Origin: SG8-40 sp963792855
GTDB taxonomy: Bacteria; Pseudomonadota; Gammaproteobacteria; Burkholderiales; Eutrophovitaceae
Assembly: GCA_963792855.1 (NCBI GenBank)
Contig: CAWBXZ010000013.1
Span: 124,001-188,000 of the forward strand
Length of the DNA: 64,000 nucleotides
Direction: 5' to 3'
Shown: piece after piece, positions 25,755-35,603 of the stretch
How the letters are laid out: each line of letters starts with the position of its first letter
Position numbering within the stretch: position 1 is the stretch's first letter
Notes under the pieces: model-generated
What the model was told of the DNA's origin: nothing
The model's database searches: none
The model's input: only the letters and a program-made list of their open reading frames with translations
Translations under genes and position numbers: made by a program

Positions 25755-26357
25755 ATGACCCGCGTTCTGGCGATCAACGGGTCTTATCGGGACGACGGCA
25801 TCACCGATCAGATCGTCGAGACGATGGCGCAGGCCGTGACGGCTGCTGGCGGCGAGATCGAAATCGTCCAGCTTCGCAGTTATCCGATCGAGTTCTGCCT
25901 CAACTGCCGCGAATGCACCCAGCACCCCGGCACAAAGCCCGGTCAATGTGTACACAGCGACGGTATGCGTGCCCTGATAGACAAGATCGAGGGTGCCGAT
26001 GCCTACATTCTTGCTTCGCCCACCAACTTTGGCTCCGTGACCGCGGTGTTCAAGCGATTCATGGAGCGCCTCGTGGTCTACGCCTACTGGCCGTGGGGTA
26101 CGGCCACACCGAAATTTCGCAAAGCGGGTATGCCGCCCAAGAAAGCGGTACTCGTATCATCCAGCGCCGCGCCCGGGATTCTCGGCAGATGGGTCTTCGG
26201 GACACACGGTCAACTCAAAATGACCGCCAGAACGATCGGAGCCGCGACTATTGGTACTGTCTTTCCCGGCCTGGTTGCGAAACAACGCCATGTTGAGGTG
26301 GCGGGTGAACTGAAAAACCGGGCCATGGCACTGGCGAACAAGCTGGTGCGCAATTGA
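25755..26357 (+). CDS. flavodoxin-like NAD(P)H-dependent FMN reductase / iron-sulfur flavoprotein relative
   Basis: A 200-aa protein of the flavodoxin-fold reductase family: N-terminal RVLAINGSYRDDGITDQIV (FMN phosphate loop), a cysteine motif CLNCRECTQHPG like the cluster-binding loop of iron-sulfur flavoproteins, and LASPTNFGSVTAVFKRFMER. It is probably cytoplasmic. It is divergent from ccoN and shares an intergenic region rich in FNR-type sites. The physiological substrate is unknown. Confidence 0.8.
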   Translation: MTRVLAINGSYRDDGITDQIVETMAQAVTAAGGEIEIVQLRSYPIEFCLNCRECTQHPGTKPGQCVHSDGMRALIDKIEGADAYILASPTNFGSVTAVFKRFMERLVVYAYWPWGTATPKFRKAGMPPKKAVLVSSSAAPGILGRWVFGTHGQLKMTARTIGAATIGTVFPGLVAKQRHVEVAGELKNRAMALANKLVRN

Positions 26358-26443
26358 GACCGTGATTCCCGAATGGACCGAACAGACAAGTCCCGGCAAA
26401 AGCCGTTTGTTGCGATGCGCCGCCGGAGCTGGCTGCACTACCC

Positions 26444-26461
26444 CGGCCTGCCGCAAGGCCG
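26444..26461. terminator. possible hairpin between convergent genes
   Basis: CGGCCT (26444-26449) and AGGCCG (26456-26461) form a six-base stem with a six-base loop between the convergent flavoprotein and SirB2-like genes. There is no U-tract on either strand, so it may be only a weak or Rho-assisted end point. Confidence 0.25.
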
Positions 26462-26477
26462 TCGCAGAAGTTCGTGT

Positions 26478-26867
26478 TCAGCCTCGCAAAAGGAATCCCG
26501 GGTCGCGCGTTAGCGCGGTGCCGGCCATGTAGGCGAAAAGGCTGAGCGCGGCGATCAGTGAAACGATGCGCACCCGCCGCGTTCGGCCGTATCTCAGTGC
26601 GAGCGAGCCGAACACGATGTACCCCAACAGTGCCACCAGTTTGGCGCCAAGCCACGGCGTGACGAGCGGATTGAGATTCAGCCGCAAAAGCAAGCCAAGT
26701 GCGGCGGCCAGAAGCACGCTGTCAACGACATGCGGCGCTATCCGCACCCAGCGCTTCTGCAAGTGCGCCGAACCACACAGCATCCATACGCCGCGCACGG
26801 CAAACAAAGTCCCGCTAAGCACTACGGCCGCCACATGTAACGCTTTCAGTACCGGATATTCGAACAT
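26478..26867 (-). CDS. SirB2-like integral membrane protein
   Basis: 129 aa with four hydrophobic helices. The start FEYPVLKALHVAAVVLSGTL and the following RGVWML resemble SirB2/YchQ family membrane proteins, whose function is poorly defined. I chose ATG 26867, eight bases after the upstream stop; an in-frame GTG at 26888 would overlap that gene. It is the last gene of the run that begins with narK1. Confidence 0.75.
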   Translation of the reverse strand: MFEYPVLKALHVAAVVLSGTLFAVRGVWMLCGSAHLQKRWVRIAPHVVDSVLLAAALGLLLRLNLNPLVTPWLGAKLVALLGYIVFGSLALRYGRTRRVRIVSLIAALSLFAYMAGTALTRDPGFLLRG

Positions 26868-26875
26868 AAGTCGCT

Positions 26876-27349
26876 TCAGGAAATCCACCCATGACTACCG
26901 GCTGCCGCGCCCATGAGCGTTAGCACACTGAATGCGAGCAGGACGCGGTGCAGGACGATAATCAGATGAAAGGTACTCTCCGGGTTGCGTTCAGCGCGTG
27001 TGCGAAACCATCGATGCAGCCACAGCGGCTCCAGCACGAACAGCATCAGACTGAATGCGAACCACAGCAACACCATCGCGTGCATCCACCAGTAGCCCGG
27101 ATCGGCAAACCGGACCCATGCATCGAGCTTGTGCACCAGCCAGAAACCACTGACGCCGGCCAGCAATGTCGCCCAGCGCGCCTGGCGTGCGAAACCACTT
27201 TCGATTTGTTCGAACAAGACTATCTGTTCCCCCGGTTCGCGCAAGCGGCGCACGGCCGGCAACAAGACGGTACTCACGAAGGCCACGCCGCCGATCCAGA
27301 ATACAACTGCCACGACATGCAACGCACGCACCAGAAAATACTCGGTCAC
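26876..27349 (-). CDS. CopD/DUF2269-like four-helix membrane protein
   Basis: 157 aa, mostly hydrophobic (FLVRALHVVAVVFWIGGVAF, then two more helical pairs), with conserved-looking His residues near helix ends (ALHVV, MHAMV, VLHRV) that could bind heme or metal. The start is GTG 27349, overlapping the carbonic anhydrase stop as GTGA, so the two genes are coupled. Relatives are annotated as CopD-like or DUF2269 proteins; I cannot choose between them. Confidence 0.65.
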   Translation of the reverse strand: MTEYFLVRALHVVAVVFWIGGVAFVSTVLLPAVRRLREPGEQIVLFEQIESGFARQARWATLLAGVSGFWLVHKLDAWVRFADPGYWWMHAMVLLWFAFSLMLFVLEPLWLHRWFRTRAERNPESTFHLIIVLHRVLLAFSVLTLMGAAAGSHGWIS

Positions 27350-27987
27350 TGCAGCGTGTCCAGAGGCGCGTCCGACGGCGGCGGATCGGCAGAGACAAAC
27401 TCGCCGCTGGCAACGTTGAGGGTCAGCACCCGTCCATCCTCGATCAGGTAGTGCCAGCCGTGCAGAAACAGCTGTCCCGCTTCCACGGTCCGCGCAACCA
27501 TTGGATATCCCATCAGCCGCTCGAGCTGCAACACGATTGATCGCTGTTCGGTTCGCCGCAGCGCTTCCTCGGAAACGCCAACCGGCAGCACGGCATCGCG
27601 TGCCAGATCGAGCCAATGGTTCATGTGCGGTGTTTCCGGCGATGCATCGTCATAGAGCGCCCGGATTGCGCCGCAATGACTGTGTCCGCATACGACGATA
27701 TGTTTGACGCCAAGTCGCAGCACGGCAAACTCGATCGCCGCGCCGGTGCCGTGATAACCCAGCGTACTGCTGTATGGGGGTACCAGGTTGCCGACATTCC
27801 GCTCGATGAACAGTTCTCCGGGGCCGCAGTCCATCAGCAAGTAAGGTACGATACGAGAGTCGCAGCAGCCGATAAACAGCACCGTCGGGTGCTGACCGTG
27901 ATCGACGAGTTGACGAAAACGACTTCGGAATCGCGGAAAGTAATTGGTTCTGAAGCGCCTTAACCGCCGCAGGATGTCATCGTCCAC
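27346..27987 (-). CDS. beta-class carbonic anhydrase
   Basis: Interconverts CO2 and bicarbonate with an active-site zinc. The 213-aa protein has the zinc-ligand segments FIGCCDSRIVP (Cys, with the Asp-Arg dyad) and VVCGHSHCGAIRA (His and Cys), plus ERNVGNLVPPY. The start appears to be GTG 27987 with a weak ribosome site. It lies 23 bases after the parvulin gene and overlaps the next gene by four bases, within the apparent nar operon. Confidence 0.95.
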   Translation of the reverse strand: MDDDILRRLRRFRTNYFPRFRSRFRQLVDHGQHPTVLFIGCCDSRIVPYLLMDCGPGELFIERNVGNLVPPYSSTLGYHGTGAAIEFAVLRLGVKHIVVCGHSHCGAIRALYDDASPETPHMNHWLDLARDAVLPVGVSEEALRRTEQRSIVLQLERLMGYPMVARTVEAGQLFLHGWHYLIEDGRVLTLNVASGEFVSADPPPSDAPLDTLQ

Positions 27988-28010
27988 CGCCAGAACCGGT
28001 CTCGAGGCCG

Positions 28011-28772
28011 TTATTGCAACAGCGGTGACACGGCCGCATCGAGATCGATGCCTTCGACGTCTGCCTCGGCGGCGAGGACGCGAATGTACTGTGCCAGCGC
28101 CCGTGCCTGCACCCGTTCAGTGAGCGACGCAGCGATTATTTCGCGCACCTGATCGAACGACAGCTTGCGCCCCGGCAAACGCCGCTCGATCAGCACGACG
28201 TGAAAGCCGTAGCGCGTTTGCACCAGCGTCGGCAACACGCCTGTCGCAGTCGTACCAAACACCGCCTTGTCGAACTCGGGCACCATCTGGCCACGCTCGA
28301 ACTGCCCGAGGTTGCCGCCGTGCTGACCTGAAGGGCAGTTGGACAGGTCACGCGCGCGTTCGGCGAACAGGGCCGGATTGGCGCGTAACTCGGCGAGCAG
28401 TGATTCGGCCCGGGTGCGCAATAGCGCCACCCTTGCCCCGGGCGTTACTGCGATCAATAAATGGCTCGCCTCCAGCAGTTCCCCTGCCGTGTACTGATCC
28501 GGGTGCGTTTCATAGTGACGCCGACATTCGGCCTCGGTTGGCACCGGCGTCGCTACTTCTGCTTCCAGCAAGCGCTCAACCAGCGAAACTTCCGATTCGC
28601 GACCACTGCCGGTCGCTGCCAACCCAAGATCACGGGCGCGCTGCAGCATGAGCTCGCGAACCGCAAGGGCCCGTCGCGCGGCGTCCGGTGGCTGCTCGGC
28701 CTCGGAGAAATACTGCGCTTCCCGCTCGATTGCTTCGGGCGCAATGGCGACACCGTTGATGGTCAGAATCAT
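28011..28772 (-). CDS. parvulin-type peptidyl-prolyl isomerase (NifM/PpiC-like) of the nar operon
   Basis: 253 aa with an N-terminal helical region and a rotamase domain at about 100-200 (EASHLLIAVTPGAR, CPSGQHGGNLGQFERGQMVP, TRYGFHVVLIERR). No signal peptide is seen, so it is probably cytoplasmic. Parvulins directly after narI are common in beta- and gammaproteobacterial nar operons and are thought to help mature the reductase. It lies 45 bases after narI. Confidence 0.92.
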   Translation of the reverse strand: MILTINGVAIAPEAIEREAQYFSEAEQPPDAARRALAVRELMLQRARDLGLAATGSGRESEVSLVERLLEAEVATPVPTEAECRRHYETHPDQYTAGELLEASHLLIAVTPGARVALLRTRAESLLAELRANPALFAERARDLSNCPSGQHGGNLGQFERGQMVPEFDKAVFGTTATGVLPTLVQTRYGFHVVLIERRLPGRKLSFDQVREIIAASLTERVQARALAQYIRVLAAEADVEGIDLDAAVSPLLQ

Positions 28773-28817
28773 GTTGGTTTTCCCGGGTCAGACGGCCGCA
28801 TGGGTGAGGTCCGCACC

Positions 28818-29501
28818 CTAGCGATGCCGCACAAGCTGGTAAGCGCGCGTGACATATGTGAGCGTCGCGAAACCGCTCCACACGTGCACCAGCCGGGAAA
28901 ACGGAAATACCAGAAAGATGGTCATCCCGAGTACCAGGTGAAGTTTGAAAATCAGCGCCACGTCGGTAACGAATGCGGCCGCGTCGCCGCGCAAGGTGAC
29001 GATATGCTGTGCCCACATCATCAGCTTGATCATCTCACCGCCGTCCAGATGCCTTGCCGATACGAAGATACTGATCAAACCGAGCAGCAGTTGCGCCAGC
29101 AGCAGATACAACACGGCAAGATCCATGGTGCGCGTGGTCGCGCGAATACGTGCCTCGACCAAACGGCGGTGGATCAGCAGAACCAGTCCGACGAGGCAGG
29201 CAATCCCGGCTAGGCCGCCGGCGAAGATCGCCAGCATCTGCTTGGCCGAAGCCGACACGCCGATTGCATGCCATACCGACAAGGGTGTCAGCAATCCAAA
29301 CAGATGCCCGAAGAAGATGCCGAGGATACCGAGGTGGAACAGGTTCGAGCCCCAACGCAGTTGCCCCCTGCGCAACAACTGCGAGGAATCGCTCTTCCAG
29401 GTGTACTGGTCACGATCGAAGCGGACGAGGCTGCCGAGCAGGAACACGGCAACGCAGATGTACGGATAGATTCCGAACAAGAACTGGTGCAAGGTATTCA
29501 T
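28818..29501 (-). CDS. narI: respiratory nitrate reductase gamma subunit NarI
   Basis: The 227-aa, five-helix membrane diheme b cytochrome takes electrons from quinol. It begins NTLHQFLFGIYPYICVAVFL. Candidate heme-ligand histidines lie in NLFHLGILGIFFGHLFGL and in the last helices (FKLHLVLGMTIF, FSRLVHVWSGF). ATG 29501 overlaps the narJ stop in ATGA. Confidence 0.97.
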   Translation of the reverse strand: MNTLHQFLFGIYPYICVAVFLLGSLVRFDRDQYTWKSDSSQLLRRGQLRWGSNLFHLGILGIFFGHLFGLLTPLSVWHAIGVSASAKQMLAIFAGGLAGIACLVGLVLLIHRRLVEARIRATTRTMDLAVLYLLLAQLLLGLISIFVSARHLDGGEMIKLMMWAQHIVTLRGDAAAFVTDVALIFKLHLVLGMTIFLVFPFSRLVHVWSGFATLTYVTRAYQLVRHR

Positions 29502-30241
29502 CGTTTTTGCTCCTGATTCATTGTTTCAGGCTTTCCTGCACGCTCGTGTGTCCGCGGCATGAAGCGGATCACCGATGCCGCGGGCCGACCCGGCTTGCAG
29601 TCCGGTGCGCCTTCGGGTCCGAAAACCACCGGCGCATCCATCCAGTCGTCGTCAAGGGATGCCTGATCGGTGGCCAGTGCTGCCTCGCCGGCTTCGGACG
29701 GGACTGCATCCTTTGCCCCGTCCGCAGACAATCCGGCTTCGCCGATCATCGCCAGCAGCGCCGCCGGTACGGACTGGTAGCGGCTGCCGCGTTTGCGCAG
29801 TGCGTCCCCGATGCTGCGTACGATGTGGGCGCAGTCGGAGAGCATGTCATCGGCTTGCGCGAAGGGCAGCTGCGACAGGAACTCGAGCATCAGCGGCAGA
29901 TAATCGGGCAGTTCGCTCGAATCCAGAGAAAATCCGGCGCGGTTGTAGACTTGCATCAGATCCAGCATCGCCGGACCGCGCTCACGCGACTCGCCATGCA
30001 CATGCTCGAACAGGTTCAGTGAGGTCGCCCGTCCGCGGTCGAACAGCGCCACATAGCTTTCCTGCAGATCGACCAGGTCGCTTCGCGACAGTTCGGCCAC
30101 CAATTCACCCAACGCCGCCTTGTGCTCTCCGGACAGCCTTTGTTCCGTTTCGATTACGGCGACGATTTCGCCGGCCGCTGCCTGTAACGCAGCGCTTGGA
30201 TACGTCAGCAGCACTCCCAGTGCCTTGAACGTTTTGGTCAT
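29498..30241 (-). CDS. narJ: nitrate reductase assembly chaperone NarJ
   Basis: The 247-aa cytoplasmic chaperone is needed for molybdenum cofactor insertion into NarG. It has the NarJ/TorD-like start MTKTFKALGVLLTYPSAALQ and the core DLQESYVALFDRGRATSLNL and FEHVHGESRERGPAM. ATG 30241 follows GGAGG. The longer open frame upstream lies within narH and is not used. The C-terminus has an acidic, variable tail. Confidence 0.95.
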   Translation of the reverse strand: MTKTFKALGVLLTYPSAALQAAAGEIVAVIETEQRLSGEHKAALGELVAELSRSDLVDLQESYVALFDRGRATSLNLFEHVHGESRERGPAMLDLMQVYNRAGFSLDSSELPDYLPLMLEFLSQLPFAQADDMLSDCAHIVRSIGDALRKRGSRYQSVPAALLAMIGEAGLSADGAKDAVPSEAGEAALATDQASLDDDWMDAPVVFGPEGAPDCKPGRPAASVIRFMPRTHERAGKPETMNQEQKR

Positions 30242-30254
30242 TTGCCGCGCCTCC

Positions 30255-31790
30255 TCAGTTTGCCGTCTTGATCGGAATGAAGCGGGACTTTCTGCCGCTG
30301 CTCTTGCCTCCGAACAGGCTGGTCTCGGACTGACCGTCGGAGCATCCATTACCGAACGAAAAACCGCAGCCACCGCGTACGTCGTAGGCGTTCTCCGCAT
30401 ACTCCCGATGCGCGGTTGGGATCACGAAACGGTCTTCGTAGTTGGCGATCGCCATATACCGGTACATGTCTTCGATCTGTGCAACCGACAGCCCGACCTG
30501 CCTGAGCACTTCCGAATTCTCGGTTTTTTCGACATGGCGGTCGCGCATGTAGGCGCGCATCGCCAGCATTCGTTCGAGTGCAGCGACAACCGGCGCCTCG
30601 TCGCCTGCAGTGAGCAGATTCGCCAGGTACTTGACCGGAATGCGCAGGCTGCGCACGTCGGGCAGTTCGCCGAAAGCGCCAACCTGGCCGGAATTGGCTG
30701 CGGACTGGATCGGTGACAGCGGCGGCACGTACCACACCATCGGCAGCGTGCGGTATTCCGGATGCAACGGCAGCGCCACTTTCCAGTCCACCGCCATCTT
30801 GTAGACCGGAGAACTCTGCGCTGCCGTGAGCCAGGCTTCGGGAACGCCGTCCTTACGCGCCTGTTCCTGGACCTGTGGATCAGCCGGATCGAGAAAAATC
30901 GACAACTGGGCCGCGTACAAATCCTTTTCGTCCGCTTGCGAGGCTGCCGCTTCTATGGCGTCGGCATCGTAGAGCAGCACGCCAAGATAGCGGATACGCC
31001 CGACGCAGGTCTCCGAACACACTGTCGGTTGTCCGCCTTCGATACGCGGATAGCAGAAGGTGCACTTCTCGGCCTTGCCTGAAGTCCAGTTGTAATAGAT
31101 CTTCTTGTACGGGCAGCCCGAAACGCACATGCGCCAGCCACGGCACTTGTCCTGATCGACCAGCACGATGCCGTCTTCCTCTCGTTTGTAGATCGAACCC
31201 GACGGGCAGGATGCGACACAGGTCGGATTCAGGCAGTGCTCGCAAAGCCGGGGCAGATACATCATGAAGGTATTTTCAAACTGTCCGTAGATGTCTTTCT
31301 GGACATCTTCGAAGTTGCTGTCCGCGGAGCGCTTGCTGAATTCACCGCCGAGAATCTCTTCCCAGTTCGGTCCCCAGACGATCTTTTCCATGCGCTTTCC
31401 GGTGAGCAGGCTGCGCGGCCTCGCCACCGGTGAGGCCTGCATTTCCGGCGCGTTATGCAGGTGCTGATAATCGAACGTGAACGGTTCGTAATAGTCATCG
31501 ATCTCCGGCAGGTTGGGATTGGCGAACAGCTTCATCAGGATCGACCACTTGCCCCCCTGCTTCGGTTCGATGCTGCCGTTGCGTTTGCGCGTCCAGCCGC
31601 CGTTCCACTTTTTCTGGTTCTCCCACTGCTTCGGGTAACCGATGCCGGGCTTGGTCTCGACGTTGTTGAACCATGCGTACTCCATGCCTTCGCGGTTGGT
31701 CCAGACGTTTTTGCAAGTCACCGAGCAGGTATGGCAGCCAATGCATTTGTCCAGGTTCAGGACCATGCCGATTTGGGCGCGAATCTTCAT
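30255..31790 (-). CDS. narH: respiratory nitrate reductase beta subunit NarH
   Basis: The 511-aa iron-sulfur subunit carries electrons from NarI to NarG. The Cys clusters are intact: CIGCHTCSVTCKNVW, CEHCLNPTCVASCPSG, CRGWRMCVSGCP (the Trp form that makes the [3Fe-4S] cluster) and CTFCYPRIEGG. ATG 31790 overlaps the narG stop by four bases. Confidence 0.98.
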   Translation of the reverse strand: MKIRAQIGMVLNLDKCIGCHTCSVTCKNVWTNREGMEYAWFNNVETKPGIGYPKQWENQKKWNGGWTRKRNGSIEPKQGGKWSILMKLFANPNLPEIDDYYEPFTFDYQHLHNAPEMQASPVARPRSLLTGKRMEKIVWGPNWEEILGGEFSKRSADSNFEDVQKDIYGQFENTFMMYLPRLCEHCLNPTCVASCPSGSIYKREEDGIVLVDQDKCRGWRMCVSGCPYKKIYYNWTSGKAEKCTFCYPRIEGGQPTVCSETCVGRIRYLGVLLYDADAIEAAASQADEKDLYAAQLSIFLDPADPQVQEQARKDGVPEAWLTAAQSSPVYKMAVDWKVALPLHPEYRTLPMVWYVPPLSPIQSAANSGQVGAFGELPDVRSLRIPVKYLANLLTAGDEAPVVAALERMLAMRAYMRDRHVEKTENSEVLRQVGLSVAQIEDMYRYMAIANYEDRFVIPTAHREYAENAYDVRGGCGFSFGNGCSDGQSETSLFGGKSSGRKSRFIPIKTAN

Positions 31791-34700
31791 GACCGTTCTC
31801 CCGTTGCTACCGCCTGGTTACGCGGTCTATCCAGCCAGTCGACCTTGTTCATCTTGCGCACGATGACGAACTCATCCCGGTTCGTGCCTATGGTGCCGTA
31901 GTAGTTGAAGCCGTAGCTTTGCTGGGCGTAGCCGCCGATCATGTGGGTGGGCTTGGTCACAATGCGTGTCACCGAGTTATGAATACCGCCACGCGCGCCG
32001 GTAATCTCGGAGCCCGGCATGTTCACCGTTTTCTCCTGCGCGTGGTACATCATGCACATGCCCTCATTGACGCGCTGGCTGACCACTGCCCGCGCACAGA
32101 TCGCGCCGTTGACGTTGTACAGTTCGATCCAGTCGTTGTCCTCGATACCAACGCTTTTGGCATCCGTTTCCGACAACCAGACGATCGGCCCGCCGCGCGA
32201 CAGTGTCAGCATCAGCAGATTGTCGGTGTAAGTGCTGTGAATGCCCCATTTCTGATGCGGCGTGATGAAGTTCAGCACCACCTCGGGATTGCCATTGCCT
32301 TTCGCCGCGCCCTTGTCACGCATCGGGTGAATCGTCTTCAGGTCGACCGGCGGGCGGTAAACGCACAGTCCTTCACCAAAGCCAAGCATCCACTTGTGGT
32401 CCTGGTAGAACTGCTGACGACCGGTGAGGGTTCTCCACGGAATCAGTTCGTGCACGTTGGTGTAACCTGCGGTGTAGCTCACGTGCTCCGATTCGAGACC
32501 CGACCAGGTCGGAGACGAGATGATCTTGCGCGGTTGCGCCTGCACGTCACGGAATCGCAGTTTTTCATCTTCCTTGGGTAATGCCAGATGCGCATGCTCA
32601 CGCCCGGTGATCTTCGACAGTGCCCGCCAGGCCTTGACCGCCACCTCGCCGTTGGTTTCCGGGGCAAGTGACAGGATGACCTCACACGCGTCGATGTCAC
32701 TTTCTATCCGCGGCAGCCCTTTTGACACCCCTTCTTCGCGCACCACATAGTTGAGTTTCTTCAGGAATTCGACCTCATGCTCGGTGTTCCATGAAATGCC
32801 CTTGCCACCGTTGCCCGCTTTCGCCATCAACGGACCAAGTGCGGTGAATTTCTTGTAGGTGTTGGGGTAATCACGCTCGATCACCGCCATTGCCGGCGCC
32901 GTCTTGCCGGGCACCAGCTCGCACTCGCCTTTCTTCCACTCCTTCACGGTAGTCGCTTGCGCCAGTTCACCCGGTGTGTCGTGTAACAGTGGCGTCAGCA
33001 CCAGTTCCTTCTCGACGCCCAGATGACCCTTGACGACTTCCGAGAATTTCTTCGCGATCTGCTTGTAGATATCCCAGTCGGAACGGGACTCCCATACCGG
33101 GTCGACAGCCGCCGAAAGCGGATGAATGAACGGGTGCATGTCCGAGGTATTGAGGTCGTTCTTCTCGTACCAGGTGGCGGTCGGAAGCACGATGTCGGAG
33201 TACAGGCAGGTTGTCGACATGCGAAAGTCCAGAGTCACCAGCAAGTCGAGCTTGCCTTGCGGTGCACTGTCGTGCCAGACCACTTCCTGTGGCTTCTGTT
33301 CGCCATCGGCACCGAGTTCCTTGCCTTGCACGCCGTGCGAGGTGCCGAGCAGATGCTTCAGAAAATACTCGTGGCCCTTGCCCGAGCTGCCGAGCAGATT
33401 GGATCGCCAGACGAACAGGTTGCGCGGAAAGTTATCCGGGTGATCCGGGTCTTCGCAGGACATTTTCAGACTGCCGTCCCGCAATGCCCTTACGGCATAG
33501 TCTTTCGGATCCTCGCCGGCCGCGGCGGCATCCTTCACGACCTGGATCGGGTTCGTCCTTAGTTGTGGCGCACTCGGCAGCCAGCCCATGCGCTCCGCGC
33601 GTACGTTGAAGTCGATCAGACTGCCTTCGAATTCCTTCGGATCGACGGTTGGCGACAGGATCTCCTTGACCGAGACCCGCTCATAACGCCACTGGTCGGT
33701 ATGGGCGTAGAAGAACGAGGTCGAGTTCATTTGCCGTGGCGGACGATGCCAATCGAGCGCGAACGCCAGCGGCAACCATCCCGTCTGCGGACGCAGCTTC
33801 TCCTGACCGACGTAGTGCGCCCAGCCGCCGCCGGACTTGCCGATGCAGCCGCACAGCATCAGCATGTTGATGACCCCGCGGTAATTCATGTCGGAGTGAT
33901 ACCAGTGATTCATCGCCGCGCCGATGATCACCATCGACTTGCCCTCGGTCTTGTCGGCGTTGTCGGCGAACTGCCGTGCAACTGTGATGACATCGGCCGC
34001 CTTCACACCGGTAATGGCTTCCTGCCACTTCGGTGTATATGGCACGTCGTCGTCAAACGAGCCGGCAACGTTGCCACCGCCCAGCCCCCGGTCGACACCG
34101 TAGTTGGCGCACAACAGGTCGAACACCGTCGCTACCATCGCGTCACCGTCGGCGAGTTGCATTTTCCTGACGGCGACGTTGCGCATTAACACCCGGGTTC
34201 CCACGTCGTTGTGCTGGAAATGCTCGTTGACGACACCGCCGAAATAGGGGAACCCTACCGGCACCACATCGTCGCGCGCCTCGACCAGCGACAACCGCAG
34301 CTTGACTTCCTTGCCGCTGGTGCCGTCTCTTTCCTCGATGTTCCACTTGCCGCTGTCTTCGCCCTCCTTCTGGTTCCAGCGAAACCCGATGGAGCCATTC
34401 GGCGCGACCACGTTGCCGGATATCTCGTCGACGCCCAGTGTTTTCCAGTCAGGGTTGTTGCTCTGGCCCAACGCGCCGGAAACATCACTGGCGCGCACGA
34501 AGCGGTCGGCAACATAGCTGTCACCGCGCTTGGCGAGTTTCACCAGCATCGGCAAGTCGGTGAACTTCCTTGCGTAGTCCTCGAAGTACGCCGACTTTCG
34601 ATCGATGTGAAACTCCTTGAGGATGACATGGCCCATCGCCATCGCCATCGCGGCATCGGTGCCCTGCTTGGGATGCAGCCAGATATCGGCAAGCTTCGAG

Positions 34701-35560
34701 ACTTCCGCGTAGTCTGGCGTGACCGCGACCGTCTTGGCGCCCTTGTAGCGAACTTCGGTAAAGAAGTGGGCATCCGGCGTGCGCGTCTGCGGCACGTTCG
34801 AGCCCCATGCGATGATGAACGTCGAGTTGTACCAGTCGGCCGATTCCGGCACGTCGGTCTGTTCGCCCCAGGTCTGCGGGCTCGCTGGCGGCAGATCGCA
34901 ATACCAGTCATAGAAGCTCATGCAAACGCCGCCGATCAGCGACAGGTAGCGGCTGCCGGCGGCATAGGACACCATCGACATCGCCGGGATCGGCGAGAAA
35001 CCGATGACGCGATCGGGGCCGTACTTCTTGATCGTGTAGACGTTGGCAGCGGCAATGATCTCATTGACCTCGTCCCAGTCTGCGCGAACGAAACCACCCA
35101 TGCCGCGAATGGATTTGTATGAACTCGCTTTCGCTGCGTCTTCGACGATCGATGTCCATGCTTCGACCGGGCCGAGCGTCTTGCGCGCCTCGCGCCACAT
35201 GCGAACCAGACGGCCGCGCACCATCGGGTACTTCACCCGGTTGGCGCTGTACAGGTACCAGGAATACGAAGCGCCGCGTGAACAACCGCGCGGTTCGTGA
35301 TTGGGCATGTCAGGCCGGGTGCGCGGATAGTCCGTTTGTTGCGTTTCCCAGGTCACCACCCCGCCCTTGACGTAGATCTTCCACGAACATGAACCCGTAC
35401 AGTTCACTCCATGCGTGGAACGCACGATCTTGTCGTGCGCCCAGCGGTCGCGGTAGGCTCGTTCCCAACTCCGGTCCTCGTTGGTGGACACACCATGGCC
35501 GTTGGAAAAAGGTTGCTTCTCCTGGGTCAGAAACATCAATCGGTCGAGAAAGTGGCTCAT
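31787..35560 (-). CDS. narG: respiratory nitrate reductase alpha subunit NarG
   Basis: The 1257-aa molybdenum subunit reduces nitrate at the cytoplasmic face. The N-terminus holds His50, Cys54, Cys58 and Cys93, the FS0 cluster ligands, in the same positions as E. coli NarG (STHGVNCTGSCSW and RGCSRG). There is no twin-arginine signal, as usual for NarG. Molybdopterin-binding segments follow throughout (WGSNVPQTRTPDAH, for example). It is 43 bases after narK2. Confidence 0.98.
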   Translation of the reverse strand: MSHFLDRLMFLTQEKQPFSNGHGVSTNEDRSWERAYRDRWAHDKIVRSTHGVNCTGSCSWKIYVKGGVVTWETQQTDYPRTRPDMPNHEPRGCSRGASYSWYLYSANRVKYPMVRGRLVRMWREARKTLGPVEAWTSIVEDAAKASSYKSIRGMGGFVRADWDEVNEIIAAANVYTIKKYGPDRVIGFSPIPAMSMVSYAAGSRYLSLIGGVCMSFYDWYCDLPPASPQTWGEQTDVPESADWYNSTFIIAWGSNVPQTRTPDAHFFTEVRYKGAKTVAVTPDYAEVSKLADIWLHPKQGTDAAMAMAMGHVILKEFHIDRKSAYFEDYARKFTDLPMLVKLAKRGDSYVADRFVRASDVSGALGQSNNPDWKTLGVDEISGNVVAPNGSIGFRWNQKEGEDSGKWNIEERDGTSGKEVKLRLSLVEARDDVVPVGFPYFGGVVNEHFQHNDVGTRVLMRNVAVRKMQLADGDAMVATVFDLLCANYGVDRGLGGGNVAGSFDDDVPYTPKWQEAITGVKAADVITVARQFADNADKTEGKSMVIIGAAMNHWYHSDMNYRGVINMLMLCGCIGKSGGGWAHYVGQEKLRPQTGWLPLAFALDWHRPPRQMNSTSFFYAHTDQWRYERVSVKEILSPTVDPKEFEGSLIDFNVRAERMGWLPSAPQLRTNPIQVVKDAAAAGEDPKDYAVRALRDGSLKMSCEDPDHPDNFPRNLFVWRSNLLGSSGKGHEYFLKHLLGTSHGVQGKELGADGEQKPQEVVWHDSAPQGKLDLLVTLDFRMSTTCLYSDIVLPTATWYEKNDLNTSDMHPFIHPLSAAVDPVWESRSDWDIYKQIAKKFSEVVKGHLGVEKELVLTPLLHDTPGELAQATTVKEWKKGECELVPGKTAPAMAVIERDYPNTYKKFTALGPLMAKAGNGGKGISWNTEHEVEFLKKLNYVVREEGVSKGLPRIESDIDACEVILSLAPETNGEVAVKAWRALSKITGREHAHLALPKEDEKLRFRDVQAQPRKIISSPTWSGLESEHVSYTAGYTNVHELIPWRTLTGRQQFYQDHKWMLGFGEGLCVYRPPVDLKTIHPMRDKGAAKGNGNPEVVLNFITPHQKWGIHSTYTDNLLMLTLSRGGPIVWLSETDAKSVGIEDNDWIELYNVNGAICARAVVSQRVNEGMCMMYHAQEKTVNMPGSEITGARGGIHNSVTRIVTKPTHMIGGYAQQSYGFNYYGTIGTNRDEFVIVRKMNKVDWLDRPRNQAVATGERS

Positions 35561-35603
35561 CTGTGTTTCCTTGAAGTCAGGACATTCGGTGCTGGATCAC
35601 GCA

